DNA of 64,000 bases from assembly GCA_003013855.2 (NCBI GenBank), contig ML058337.1, forward strand, positions 5,580,001 through 5,644,000. The letters are read 5' to 3'. This DNA comes from Liriodendron chinense. Its lineage: Eukaryota; Streptophyta; Magnoliopsida; Magnoliales; Magnoliaceae. Below, one piece after another: positions 11,571-22,452 of the stretch; the stretch's first letter is position 1, and every line of letters starts with the position of its first letter. The notes beneath the pieces are model-generated. The model did no database searches, was not told the origin of the DNA, and was given only the letters and a program-made list of their open reading frames with translations. The position numbers and the translations under genes were made by a program.

Positions 11571-12599
11571 CCTTTAAGGGGCGCGGATTTCCTAGTAAAG
11601 CCTTGCGCAGGAAGTTCCTGTGCTAGGCACCAAGGTGGGGTCCACAATGATTTTTTTTGATAAATACACCCTGTCCATCCGTTTTGGGAGCTCATTTTAG
11701 GACATGAATACAAAAATGAACCGAATCCAAGACTCAAGTGAGCCTCACTAAACAAAAAGGTGAGTAGGTAAATTACTACCGTTGAAACCTCCCTGGAGTC
11801 CACAATGATGTTTATATGACATCCATACCGTTCATAACGTCACTACTAATGGGATGAACTGGAAACACAAATATTATCCTGATTGGAAACTCCTGTGGCT
11901 CCACAAATATTTCAACTGTCGACGTTCAATCCTCACGTTTTCGGCCCACTTGAGTCGTAGATCCAGTTCATTTTTGTTCTCATGTCCTAAAATGATCTCC
12001 CAAAATGGATGGAAGGGGTGGATTTATCAAACAACATCAATGTGGGTCCAGCGCAAGGCTTTAGCAGGAAGGAGGGTGGGATTTCCTGGAAAGCCTTGCA
12101 AAGTTCCGGGAACCAAGGTGGGGCTCACAGTGACGTTTTTTTGATAAATCCACCTAGTCCATCCTTCTTGGGAGCTCATTTTAGGACATGAGAACAAAAA
12201 TGAACCGGACCCAAGACTCAAGTGGGCCTCATTGAAGGAAAAGATGGGTAGGTAAATTACTATCGTTGAAACCTCCCTGGGGTCCATAGTGATGTTTATA
12301 TGACATCCATACCATTCATAACGTCACTACTAGTGGGATGAGCTGGAAACACAAATATTATCCTTATTCGAAACTCTTGTCGCTCCACAAATATTTCAAC
12401 TGTGGACGTTCAATCCTCACGTTTTTGGCCCACTTCAATCTTGGATCCGGTTCATTTTTTTTCTCATGTCTTAAAATGAGCTCCCAAAACGGATGGACGG
12501 GGTGGATTTATAAAAACAAATCACTTTGGCCCCACCTTGGTCAGCAGCGCAGGAGCTTCCTTTGCAAGGTTTTGGCAGGAAATCCGCGCCCCCTCCTTA
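11571..12599. mobile_element. Long-TIR palindromic element with internal tandem duplication
   Basis: The left arm (CCTTTAAGGGGCGCGGATTT) and right arm (AAATCCGCGCCCCCTCC, ending near 12599) are inverse copies. Between them the family body occurs twice in tandem with a 484 bp period (GAGCTCATTTTAGGACATGA near 11689 and 12173). The second body begins at the fused arm CCTTGC near 12066. This looks like unequal recombination between neighbouring copies. Confidence 0.7.
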
Positions 12600-13133
12600 G
12601 GACGCGGATTTGGCTAGTGACCCAACATCAGCCCCGGGCTTGTGTCAAAGCTGTGTGGGCCCCACCATGATGTATGCGTTTTATGCACGCTGTCCATCTA
12701 TTTTTCCACCTCATTTTAGGGCATGGGCCCAAGAATGAGGCAGATCCAAATCTCATGTGAACCACACCACAGGAAACAGTGGGAATTGAATTCTCACCAT
12801 CGAAACTTCTTAGAGGCCACAGAAGTTTTGGATCATTCTGATATTTTTTTTTTCACTTCATCCAAGTATGCGTGACCTTATCAACAGGTTTGATGTCAAA
12901 TAAACATCACGGTGGGCCCTAAGAGCTTTTTAAGGGTAGACGTTCAATCAACACTGTTTTCCTGTGGTGTGGTCCACCTGAGATTGCATCTGCCTCAATT
13001 TTAGGTCCATAGAATAAAATGAGGTGGAAAAAAGGATGGATAGCGCGGATAAAACACATACATCATGGTGGGGCCCACACAGCTTTGACACCAACCCCAG
13101 GCTAATGTTGGGGTCACTAGCCAATCCGCGTCC
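12600..13133. mobile_element. Long-TIR palindromic element, complete
   Basis: About 534 bp. The left end GGACGCGGATTTGGCTAGTG and its inverse at the right end (CACTAGCCAATCCGCGTCC) define arms that continue through TGTGGGCCCCACCATGATG into the body, so nearly the whole element can pair with itself. Body words are shared with the other family members here. No clean target duplication was seen. Confidence 0.8.
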
Positions 13134-13337
13134 CCTTCCATTGGCGTACCATGGGGCGCGGTTTAGCTACTGACCACTTCAGTAGTAAAAACGCCTATGA
13201 AGTGACGTGTTGTATTTTTATTTGAGGAGAACGAGCCCTACCTTGAGTAATTAATGCCCCTCCGGTGGTGTCTCAAACAGCGTTTGGCATAGCAAAACCG
13301 CCACGGTTTTCAATAATAGAGGATTAAGATTTTTGTG

Positions 13338-13970
13338 CGCGGATCTGCTAGTCCAGCGGCAATGGTTTCAGATCTTTGTGGGCCCCACTATGATGTATGT
13401 GTTTTATCCATGCGGTTCATCTATTTTTTCATCTGATTTTAAGATCTTTGTGGGCCCCACTATGATGTATGTGTTTTATACACGCGGGTCATCTATCTTT
13501 TCATCTGATTTTAAGATCTTTGTGGGCCCCACTATGATGTATGTGTTTTATACACGTGGTTCATCTATTTTTTCAACTGATTTTAAGGTATGAACCCGAA
13601 CATGAGATAGTTATAAATCTCAGGACCACACCACAGGAGAACAGTGGGGATTGAACGTCCACCATTAAATCTTCTTAGTGCCCACTGTAATGTTTATTTG
13701 CTATCCAACCTGCTGATAAGGTCACATAGACCTAGATTAAGTTAAAAAAACAAATATCAACTTATACCAAACTTCTGTGGCCCCAAAAAGTTTCCAACGG
13801 TAAGCATCAATCCTGACTGTTTTCCTGTGGTTTGGTTCACCTCGATCTGTCTCATTTTCTTTTAATGCTTTAAAATAATATGAAAAAATGAATGGACGGC
13901 GTGGATAAAACACATACATCATGATGGGCCCGCAGAGCTTTAAAATCATCCCTTTGCAGATCTGCGCCCA
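13338..13970. mobile_element. Palindromic element with triplicated left arm
   Basis: Ends GCGCGGATCTGCTAG and CAGATCTGCGCCC. The left arm contains three copies of a 72 bp unit (13371-13586, period exactly 72) starting GATCTTTGTGGGCCCCACTA; the right arm has one. The open frame across the triplication (13333-13593) is a by-product of the repeat, not a gene. Confidence 0.75.
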
Positions 13971-13994
13971 GATATCATACATACGAATTTTCTT

Positions 13995-14440
13995 TCCTGT
14001 TGTGGAAAGCTATGGAAAGCTATGTGGGGCCACATAGATTACTGGGACAAATTCACTCCGTTCATCAGTTTCTCAAAGATCACAGTAGGACAAAAATCTA
14101 AAAATCAGGCAGATAAAAAATTCAGCTTGGCCATAGCACATGAAATAGCAGGGATTGAATGTTCACGACTAAAAACTTTTGTGTGGGCCATAGAAGTTAA
14201 GTTTTATCTCAGGATTATATTTGTGTTTACGGTTTATCTGATTGGTAATAACCCTTTGAGCAGTTTGGATGGCATATAAATATCATGGTTGGCTCCAGGA
14301 AGAGTTTTTGTTCTCACTGTTTTGTGTGCTATGGCCCACCTGAGTTTTTTATTTGCCTGATTTTTGGGACACCTGTACAGTTATTATCCTGAGAAACTGA
14401 TGGACACTGTAGATTGCAATGAGAATCTCACCGTTGAAAC
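13995..14440. mobile_element. Divergent palindromic family member
   Basis: A body with GTGGGGCCACATAGATTACT near 14021 and the inverse family words (TGGCCCACCTGAG near 14334). Ends are weak. It lies between better preserved members inside the composite element and is probably an older copy. Confidence 0.45.
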
Positions 14441-14687
14441 TTTTCTAGGGCCCACTGTGATATTTATTTATCATCCAACATATCCCTAAAGTTACATCAA
14501 CTGATGTGGAGAAAAAAAAAAATCAGCTTGATCCAAAACTTATGTGGCCCCTAAGAAGTGTTCGATGGTAAAAGTTTTATCCTCATTGTGTGGTCCACTT
14601 GTGTCTTGGATGTGCCTAACGTTTAGTCCTGACCCACGAGAGAGAAGTTTTCTCCTTCGTGTGGAGAATGGGCACGACTTGGCTGTT

Positions 14688-15205
14688 ACCGGAGTAAGAG
14701 CTTAGTGGATGTTAACCCTACAGTGGGTCCACCTTGATGATGAATTGTATATCCATGCCATCCATCACTTTCTACAGAAAATATTAGGACAGGCTTCCAA
14801 AAATTAAGTAAATCCAAATCTCAGGCAAACCATAACACAGTAAACAGTGGTGATTAGTGCCTCACCATTAAAAATTCCAAAGGGCCCGGTAAGGTTTTAG
14901 TAATGTTTAGTTTCCATCCAACCTGTTGAAAATGTCAAAAAGATTTGGATGAAGGATAAATACAAATATCAGCTTGATCCAAAACTTTTGTAGCTCATAA
15001 AATGTTTTTAATGATCATTCATCACCATCTCTAGTGGTATGTTTTACCTGAGATTTGGATCTTCTTGAGGTTTGGAATAATGTCATAAAATAATAGAGGT
15101 AAATAGATGGACCGAGTTGATCTACAAAACATACATTAAGGTGAGCCTCACACGGTTAGGATAACACCCACTAAGCTGTTAGCCGGGTAACAGCTAATTC
15201 GCTCC
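14688..15205. mobile_element. Palindromic element, GGTAACAGCTAAT subtype
   Basis: The left end (TTGGCTGTTACCGGAG, CTTAGTGGATGTTAACC) and right end (GGATAACACCCACTAAGC, GGGTAACAGCTAATTCG) are inverse. The same end sequence marks the elements at 16701-17181 and 18770-21226, defining a subtype distinct from the GCGCGAC and GGAAGTG subtypes. Confidence 0.7.
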
Positions 15206-15284
15206 GACGAGCCTAACGCCGTTTGAGACACTTAATGGAGGGCATCAATTACTCCAATATGGCCCCTCATTCTTTGCAAATAAA

Positions 15285-15789
15285 GGAAGTGGATTGGCTA
15301 GCGACGCTGCTGGTGTAGGGAAGTGGAGGACGCAGAGAACTAGTGCACAGTCGTCCATACATTTGGCGAGATCATTTTAGTGCATGGTACCTAAAATGAG
15401 TCATATCCAAAACTCAAGTGGACCACACCACTAAAGCCAGTGGGAACAATGATTCTCACCGTTAAAACATACCCAGGGTCTACCATGATGTTTATTTGCC
15501 ATCCAAACTGTTCATAAGGTCACACGGACCTGGATGAAGGGTAAAAATAAATATTAGACTGATCCAAAACTTCTGGGATCTCCTAGAAAGTTTCAATGGT
15601 ATATGTTCAATCTCCCACTGCTTTCTTCAATGTGGTACACTCGATCCTTGGATCTGTCTTAGTTTTTGTCTCAAGCCTTAAAATGATCCCAAAACATGGA
15701 CTGACAGTTTGGATATAACAATTACCTCATGGTGGGACCCACCAAACTTGATGATGTCACTACACCAGTAACACCAGCAATGCACTTCC
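15285..15789. mobile_element. MULE-type palindromic element with 9-bp target duplication
   Basis: A 505 bp element flanked by identical 9-mers GCAAATAAA (15276-15284 and 15790-15798). Ends GGAAGTGGATTGGCTAG / CCAGCAATGCACTTCC with further arm similarity inward (GCTGGTGTAG / CTACACCAG). The body is that of the GTGGGGCCCACC family. A 9-bp duplication with long inverted ends is the Mutator-like signature, so this copy supports assigning the family to non-autonomous MULEs. Confidence 0.8.
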
Positions 15790-15849
15790 GCAAATAAAAA
15801 TATAACACGTCACTTCAGGACACTTTTGCTACTGAAGTTGTCATTTCTA

Positions 15850-16136
15850 GATGTTTATTTGTCATCCAACCTGTTCACAAGATCATACAGCCATTGATGA
15901 AGGTAAAAAACAAATATTAGCTTGATCCAAAACTTCCACGGCCTCCAAGAAATTTTCAACGGTACAAGTTCAATTCACATTGTTTCCTGTAGTGTGGTCT
16001 ACTTAAGCTTTCTATACTTTTCATTTTTTGTCTCAAGTAATAAAATTATATGTTAAAATGGGTGAACGGAGTGGATGAATACATAAATCATGGTGGACCC
16101 CGCAGAGTTTACTCAGTACGCAATCCGCTTCCGTGG
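15850..16136. mobile_element. Right half of a palindromic family member
   Basis: Begins mid-body (GATGTTTATTTGTCATCCAA) and ends with a normal right arm (AATCATGGTGGACCCCGCAG, CGCAATCCGCTTCCG). No left half precedes it, so it is truncated. Confidence 0.6.
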
Positions 16137-16157
16137 TCTACATAGCATCTTCCTTCC

Positions 16158-16685
16158 GGGCGCGACTTGGGTGAGACCCCGGAACCAGCGATGTGGGTGG
16201 GACCCCGAACCTAGGGCCCACCTGGATGCATTCGTTGCATATCCATGCCGTCCATCTGTTTCTTCAAATTATTTTAGGTGTCAGTACCAAATTTAAAATG
16301 CATAAAAATTTTAGGTAGACCACACCACTGGAAGCAGTGCTAATTGAACGCCTACCATTAAAAACTTCCTGGAGTCCACCGTAATGTTTACTGACCATCC
16401 AATCTATTGATAAGGTCACATAAACAGATATGAAAGGAAAAAACAAATATCCGGTCGATAGAAAACTTTTGTGGCCCACAAAAGGTTTTTAATGGCCATT
16501 GACCAGTGTTTCTAATGGTGTGGTCCACAAAAATTCTTTATCTGTTTTATTTTTGGTTTATTGACATAAAATAATCCTTAAAAGAAGATGAGCGGTATGG
16601 ATATACAATTAATACATAGAGGTGGGCCCTATGTTCAGGGTCCCACCCACATCGCTGGTTCCGGGGTCTCACCCAAGTCGCGCCC
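16158..16685. mobile_element. GCGCGACTTGGG-type palindromic element, complete
   Basis: About 528 bp with essentially perfect 48-bp terminal inverted repeats (16158-16205 and 16638-16685), beginning GGGCGCGACTTGGGTGAGAC. Flanked by CTTCC on both sides, a possible 5-bp duplication, though the flank is itself repetitive (CTTCCTTCC). The deletion derivative at 11407-11554 has the same ends. Perfect arms suggest it is among the younger members. Confidence 0.85.
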
Positions 16686-16700
16686 CTTCCTGGAGGGGTG

Positions 16701-17181
16701 GATTAGCTGTTACTCGGGTAACAGATTAGTGGGTGTTAACCTTACTGTGTGGGGCCCACCTTGATAAATTTCTTCAAATCCACACTGTTCATACATTTTT
16801 TAAATCATTTATGAATGTTATCCCAAAACTTAAGCAAATCCAAATCTTGGATAGACCACACCACTGGAAAAAGTGGTGAATGACCATTAAAAGGTTTTTA
16901 TAGGCTACAAAAGCTTTGGATCAAGATAATCTTTGTATTTTACCTTTATCCATTTCTTTTTAACATTATCAACGGGTTGGATGACAAATAAAAATTACCA
17001 ATTTTTTACAGTGGGCCTTGGAAGCTTTTAATGATAAGCATTTAATCATCACGGTTTCTTTTGGTGTGATTTACCTGAGATATGGATGTACTTAATTTTT
17101 GGGAAGGCGTCCTAAAATGGACTGAGAAAACGAATGGACGGAGTGGATATACAACATATTATCAAGGTGGGCCCTAGAGCG
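16701..17181. mobile_element. Palindromic element, GGTAACAGCTAAT subtype, right end lost
   Basis: Left end GATTAGCTGTTACTCGGG, GATTAGTGGGTGTTAACC, GTGTGGGGCCCACCTTGATA. The right arm ends at CAAGGTGGGCCCTAGAG, after which unrelated sequence follows, so the last ~45 bases of the right arm are missing. Confidence 0.65.
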
Positions 17182-17194
17182 TTTAAGCGACGCA

Positions 17195-17495
17195 TTGCCT
17201 GCCTCTGGAGCCACGGCATTTTGGTGTGCCTCAGATCCTATACCACATACATGGCACGTGTCTATGATAATCAAAACCATATATCTTGTGTAATCAACCG
17301 TCAATTGACGACTGTTAACTGAGAATTTCTTTGAGTTTCCTATCTTAATCATCCAATAAATAGGATCTTCCTCACTTAACAGGAACAATTGTTTGTTTTC
17401 GTCTTTTAGTTTTCATTTATAACCATAGTTGGAAGACTACAACTGCCTAAACACTATTGGAATCATAGAATAGACGGTTTTGATCCGATGCTCCT
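17195..17495. repeat. Dispersed ~300 bp repeat, copy A
   Basis: From GCCTCTGGAGCCACGGCATT to TAGACGGTTTTGATC it matches 37157-37445 in the same orientation at about 85% by eye. It holds ATCAACCGTCAATTGAC and CTTTTAGTTTTCATTTATAA blocks. No end structure or coding content was recognised. Confidence 0.75.
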
Positions 17496-18769
17496 GTGCC
17501 ATGTATTCAAAATGACACGTAGCCGTCCCTGCACCCCCTTCTACGAAAATGCTAAAAAAAAAAAAAAAAAAAGAGAGAATAGGGGAATTTTACAACAAAC
17601 TACCTAAGAAATATGGAATTTAGATTCTAATAACTTTTTCAAAAAAGTTTTCAAATAGCTACCTTGTGTAAAATCCACACAGACCTACGGGTGTGTATTT
17701 CCATGTTAGGCCAAGGGCCCAAAAATCAGTTTCATCTGCGATTCAAGTGGGCCGCATGATTGGAAATAGAATAAGGTTAGGCCAAGGGCCCAAAAATCAG
17801 CTCTACCTGTGATTCAAGTAGATCACATGATTAGAAAGAGTATTTCATTAGTGTAGCCCAAGCGAATCACGAATCAGTATGCATTTTTGGGACATAGGCT
17901 TAAATTTTGTGTATAATTTAATGGTTGGAGTGGATCACAAAAAAGTGTATAGGGCTATGAAAAGTCAAGGGTGGACGTCTCTATTTTAACTGTTTCCTTT
18001 GCTGTGGCCTATCAACCTCATAGGTTAGTTTGATTTTTTTTAGTATCTAAGCATGATATGAGACTATTTATCTAATGGTTGGATCTTACATAAATATCAT
18101 TGTGGGCAGAAAATAAAAAAATAAAAAAAATAAGAGTAGCGTTTTATACAATTTTTTAAAAAAAAAATAATATGTACTATAATTATACAATAGAGTTTTG
18201 GAGAGGGACACTCAACTTTTGAAAGTTGATAAAACTTTGGTTTTCTTCTTTTTCTAGTGGAATCAAGAATTTTATGTGGATTTAAGGAAGTTCGGTTGAG
18301 AATTCTAGGAGGCTCGGTGGATTCAGAGTAATTATCCAGTAAGGGAGATGGTGATCGACCTTACCAAGTTTACGCCGGTGTCATGTTGCCACGCCCAAAT
18401 TAGGTGACCTGGCCCTAAGGACAACATTTGGGCCACTGAACATGGTCTGAAGGCTAGGCTTAGCCTTGAAATCTTAGCCCGATGTTCAAGCTAGGGAAGG
18501 CTTACATGACCATTGCCCAAGTGTATATACTCAATGGTATATAAGTATTAATTCTGACCGCAGAATCTTATGCTAGTCTATATATGGTAATATAAGGTAA
18601 TTTGACTCTATGTTAGAGTATGTTGGATGATGTGATTTTTACTCGAAAATTCCTCACAATTGATAGTTTTTCGAGAAAATGCTATGAAATCTCATGTTTA
18701 CGAAACCATTCCTCCAAACCTGCTTCTAAGGGTGAAATGACGCGTCTGCCCTTCTTTCGAGAGAGAGTA
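17496..18769. other. Gene-free interval
   Basis: Holds an A20 tract (17552-17571) and a 71 bp tandem duplication: TTAGGCCAAGGGCCCAAAAA at 17706 and again at 17777. The rest, to the ACATGG-type end at 18770, shows no gene, TIR or LTR. Confidence 0.55.
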
Positions 18770-19054
18770 GATTAGCTGTTACATGGGTAACAACTTAGGG
18801 CCTGTTTGTTAACGCCAAAAATTTTAACTTAATGCGGAATCTAAAAACGTTCCGCGTTTATTGTTGTTTGTCAATACCGAATGTGGAAAGCGCTCCGTGA
18901 TTTTTTATCGATTTTTTTCGGCAACGGAGGTCTAGCTTAATGGTACATTCAGAATGCGCTCCGCGACTCTTTTAAAAAAATCCAAAATTGCCCACCGCCA
19001 CGAGAGAGATTTTCTCCTTTGCATAATACATAACCCAATTTTAACGTGAGGCAC

Positions 19055-19500
19055 TTCTTTTGAGCCCACCATGATTTATATGTTAGATCCACACTGTCCA
19101 TCAATTTTTTATATAGTTCTAGAGCATGATCCCAAAAAATGAGCCATGTTGAATGCTCAGGTTAACCCCACCACAAGAAGTAGTAGGAATAGAATGACTA
19201 CCATTAAAACCTTTCTGGGGTCCACTATAAAGTCCATTTGCCATCTAACCTATTCATAAGGTCACGAAAATCGGGATGAAGGGAAAACAGAAAAATCAGC
19301 TTGATTAGAGCCTTCTGTGGCCCTAAGAAGTTTTTAATGGTAGGCACCCAATTTCCACTATTTCTTGTAGTGTGGCCTACTTGAGACTTATATATGCCTT
19401 ATTTTTTTTATTTTGTTCCCTAAAATGATATGAAAATTTTGATGGATGGTATGGCTAAAACATACACATCACAGTAGGCCCCACATAGCCCTTTGACACT
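19055..19500. mobile_element. Palindromic family member inside the Harbinger element
   Basis: Arms TTTTGAGCCCACCATGATTT and CATCACAGTAGGCCCCACAT, with normal body words between (AGGTTAACCCCACCAC; GTAGTGTGGCCTACTTGAGA). Outer ends are not sharp. Confidence 0.6.
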
Positions 19501-19605
19501 ACCCTCGTTAACACTACCGTGCGCCTCTAGCTAGATTCAGGGTATTGCTCAAATCACAGACACCTCTAACTACTAGAGTATGAGCAGTGAGGTTACTATT
19601 AAAGT

Positions 19606-20078
19606 CACGTCATCAATTTTTGTGGGCCCTACCGTGATATATGTGCTGTATCCACACCTTCCATCTATTTTAAGAGATCATTTTAGGGCATGAGAGAAAG
19701 AATGAGGCATATCTAAAGCTCAAGTGGATCACACCACAGAAAATAGTGGGGACAATGACTCCCACCATTAAAACTTTCCTAGGTCCCACCATATGTTTTT
19801 TTGAGATCCAACCTATTCATAAGTTAACACAGACATGGAAGAAGAGAAAACACAAATACCAGCTTGATCAAAAACTTCTATGGCTCTTAAGAAGTTTTTA
19901 ACGGTAGGGTTCAATCCCCACTATTTTCTGTGGTGGGGTCCACTTGAGCTTTGGATCTCACTCATTCTTTGGCTCATGCTCTAAAATGATCTCTCTGAAT
20001 GGATGAACGATGTGGATATATAACACATAAATCATGATGGGGCCCACAAAACTGGTGATGTCACTTCATTAGCAAATC
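19606..20078. mobile_element. Palindromic family member inside the Harbinger element
   Basis: Arms AAAGTCACGTCATC...TTTGTGGGCCCTACC and GGGGCCCACAAAACTGGTGA, GATGTCACTTCAT are inverse. Length ~470 bp, normal for the family. Confidence 0.7.
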
Positions 20079-20104
20079 TCGCTACTCAGGCGTCACTAGC
20101 GGGA

Positions 20105-20580
20105 GCGGATTAGGTGAGACCCTGGATCCACCGAGGTGGGTGGGACTCTTGACCATGGGGCTTATAGTGATGTATGTGCCTTTAATCCACACCATCCAAC
20201 CATTTTGAAAGCTCATTTTATGGTATGATCCCATAAATGAAGCTGGCTTAAATCTTAGGTGGACCACACTATAGGAAACCATTGTGATTGAATCATCACC
20301 ATTAAAAACTTTATGGACTTCACCAGAATGTTTATGTTCCATCCAACCTGTTGATAAGGTCACAAACACCTAGATGAAGAGACCACACAAATATCATCTT
20401 GATCCAAATCCCAGATGAACCATAGTACGTGATTGACCATTAATGGGCCATGAAAGTTGTGGGCCATGTGAGATTTGGATCATCCTCATTTTTGGGGTCA
20501 TTCCCTAAAATGGTTTGGAAAAAATGGATGGACGGCATGGATAAAACACATATTATGATGGGGGCCACACAACACTGTCG
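20105..20580. mobile_element. Palindromic family member inside the Harbinger element, arms uneven
   Basis: Body begins GGGGCTTATAGTGATGTATG near 20157 after a GGATTAGGTGAGACCCTGGA end that resembles the GCGCGACTTGGGTGAGACC subtype. The right arm stops at ATTATGATGGGGGCCACACA near 20570 without the matching outer end. Confidence 0.55.
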
Positions 20581-21257
20581 AATAGCCAGGGCCTATTGGC
20601 ACAGTCAGTACACAATTCAGATACACCAAGGTGGGTGGGGGCAAATGTGTCACATTAACACAGATTCAGATTTCGATTCAGACTTTGGACTTCAGATTTA
20701 ACAAACAGGCCCTTAGTGTGTGTTACCCTTACCATATGGGCCCCACCTTCATGAATATGTTTCGTATCCACACCACCCATCTGTTTTTTTTTTTTTTTTT
20801 TGGCTCATTTAAGATTGTTATTCCAAAACTTAGATCCAAATTTTGGATGGACCATACCATTGGGAAAAAGTGGTAATGACCATTAAAAGCTTTTTTTTAG
20901 GCTACAAAAGTTTTCCAATCAAGCTAGCTAGCCTTTTATTTTCCCTTCATTCAGTTCCCCTTGACATTATGAAGGGGTTGGATGACAAATAAACATTATG
21001 TATCTGCTTACAGTGAGCCTTGGGAAGTTTTTAATTATTAGCATTCAATCATCACTGTTTCTAGTGTTGTGGTCCACCTGAAAATTGAATGTGCTTAATT
21101 TTTGGGAAGTCATCCTAAAATGGGCTATAAAAACGAATGAACGAAATAGATATATGACATATTATCAAGGTGGGCCCTACATTAAGGATAACACCTACTA
21201 AGCTATTACCCGGGTAACACCTAATCGGTCCCCCTTTTGAGAAATGACAAGGAAAAC

Positions 21258-21768
21258 GGAAGCGAATTGTGCGGTGTGCCACATACCTCTATCATTGGTG
21301 GTGGATTGATATGCCAAAGTTATGTGGGGCCACCATGATGTTTGTGTTATATCCACATCATCCATTTATTATACAAGGTGGCAAATCCAAACCTCAAGTA
21401 GACCATACGACAAAAAGGAGTGGGGATTGGACGCCTACCATTGAAAACTTCTCAAGGGCTATAGGAGTTTTAGATCAAGTTGATATTTTTGTTTTCCCTT
21501 TATCCAAGCCTATGTGGCCTTATGCATAGGTTGTATGGAAAAATAAACATCATGTTGGGCTCTAGGAAGGTTCCAACGGTGGGCATCACTGTCCGCATTG
21601 CTTTCGGCATTATGGTCCACTTGAGGTTTGGATCTGCCTCATTTCTGGGCTCATGCCCTCAGATGATCTCTCAGAATGGATGGGCGGTGTGGATATAACA
21701 CATGCATCATGGTGGGCTCCACATTACTTTACCAAAGTGTGGCACACCATGCAATCCGCTTCCGAAAC
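21258..21768. mobile_element. Palindromic element, GGAAGCG subtype, complete
   Basis: Ends CGGAAGCGAATTGTGCGG and its inverse GCAATCCGCTTCCG, arms continuing through GTGTGCCACA. About 510 bp. Similar ends occur on the MULE-type copy at 15285-15789. The flanking 9-mers are not identical. Confidence 0.75.
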
Positions 21769-22229
21769 TGGGAGAACTCTGAACATGTGCTGCATGAACA
21801 TGCATAAGAGATCTAATCCATCTATCAGGTTAGTCTGAACTTGTACATGTTTTTCACGAAAGAAAATCTAGTTCCGTTAGCTTGTGGGCCTTAATATTGG
21901 AACATATGTGGATGGGTTGGAAAAAAACCTCATCCAAGTTTTTCAGGCCGTGTATTTGTTTTGCAAATTGTGGCCCACCTAGTAGGTGGATCAAAATGAT
22001 GTTAACCGTACATAATCAGGATTCCACTTTTTACATGAGTTACACCAAAAGGTCAGGCCCATCCACTCATCAAATGAAGACATTAAAACAACAAATGTGA
22101 ACCGTTGGCAAGTTTTATAACAATCATTGTGCATGTGATGCATTGTGAACGAGTTATATACCCATACTAGTAGCGCACGAAGATATCTACACTGTGTGGA
22201 CCATGTCCACCATAAAAGATGACTTTATG
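21769..22229. other. Gene-free interval with a diverged inverted partner at 24470-24662
   Basis: The stretch 21893-22020 (TTGTGGCCCACCTAGTAGGT, GATGGGTTGGAAAA) is similar in inverse to 24500-24650 (about 65% by eye), so the 22.2-24.4 kb material sits between inverted flanks. No gene was seen. Confidence 0.45.
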
Positions 22230-22452
22230 GGCCAGTTTGGATTGTAAGTTACTTAAGATAAGCTACTTATCAGACAAGATACTTATCTTGGTTTTTACTT
22301 AAGCAGATCAGTATGTTTGGTAAACAACATACTTATCAGCTAATAGGTAAATAAGTATGTTTGCTGATAACACATTGATAAGTAACCTTTCGAAAGAAAA
22401 TTTCAAATCTACATATAATAAGCAACATATTTACATGAAAAGAAAAAGCTAA

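Larger units (their letters stand above)
13170..15850. mobile_element. Composite element with outer TIRs, three nested members, right arm split by a MULE
   Basis: The left arm (13172-13300: CACTTCAGTAGTAAAA, GAAGTGACGTGTTGTATTTT, AGTAATTAATGCCCCTCC) recurs in inverse at 15208-15284 and 15790-15847. The right arm is interrupted by the element at 15285-15789; removing it and one GCAAATAAA copy restores an arm that aligns end to end with the left one. Inside lie palindromic elements at about 13338-13970, 13995-14440 and 14688-15205. The superfamily of the outer element is not known. Confidence 0.65.
18798..20712. mobile_element. PIF/Harbinger-type element (non-autonomous)
   Basis: A 1915 bp insert with 15-bp inverted ends GGGCCTGTTTGTTAA and flanking TTA duplications (18795-18797, 20713-20715). 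The TTA target and GGGCCTGTTTG-type ends fit the PIF/Harbinger superfamily. No transposase frame was found. Much of the interior is older palindromic elements (about 19055-19500, 19606-20078, 20105-20580), so the founding element was short. The left 250 bp holds repeated GCGCTCCGCGA/CGTTCCGCG words. Confidence 0.75.
18770..21226. mobile_element. Palindromic element split by a Harbinger-type insertion
   Basis: Left end GATTAGCTGTTACATGGG (18770) and right end ACCCGGGTAACACCTAATC (21208-21226) are the GGTAACAGCTAAT subtype. After 25 bp the element is interrupted at CTTA by the 1.9 kb insert 18798-20712. Removing the insert with one TTA gives an end that aligns with the intact members at 14688 and 16701. 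The host without its insert is about 540 bp, the normal family size. Confidence 0.75.

Noticed and set aside
13333..13593. Repeat protein with three FVGPTMMYVFY units
   Set aside because: It is the translation of a 72-bp triplicated transposon arm; 72 is divisible by three, so the frame stays open by chance.
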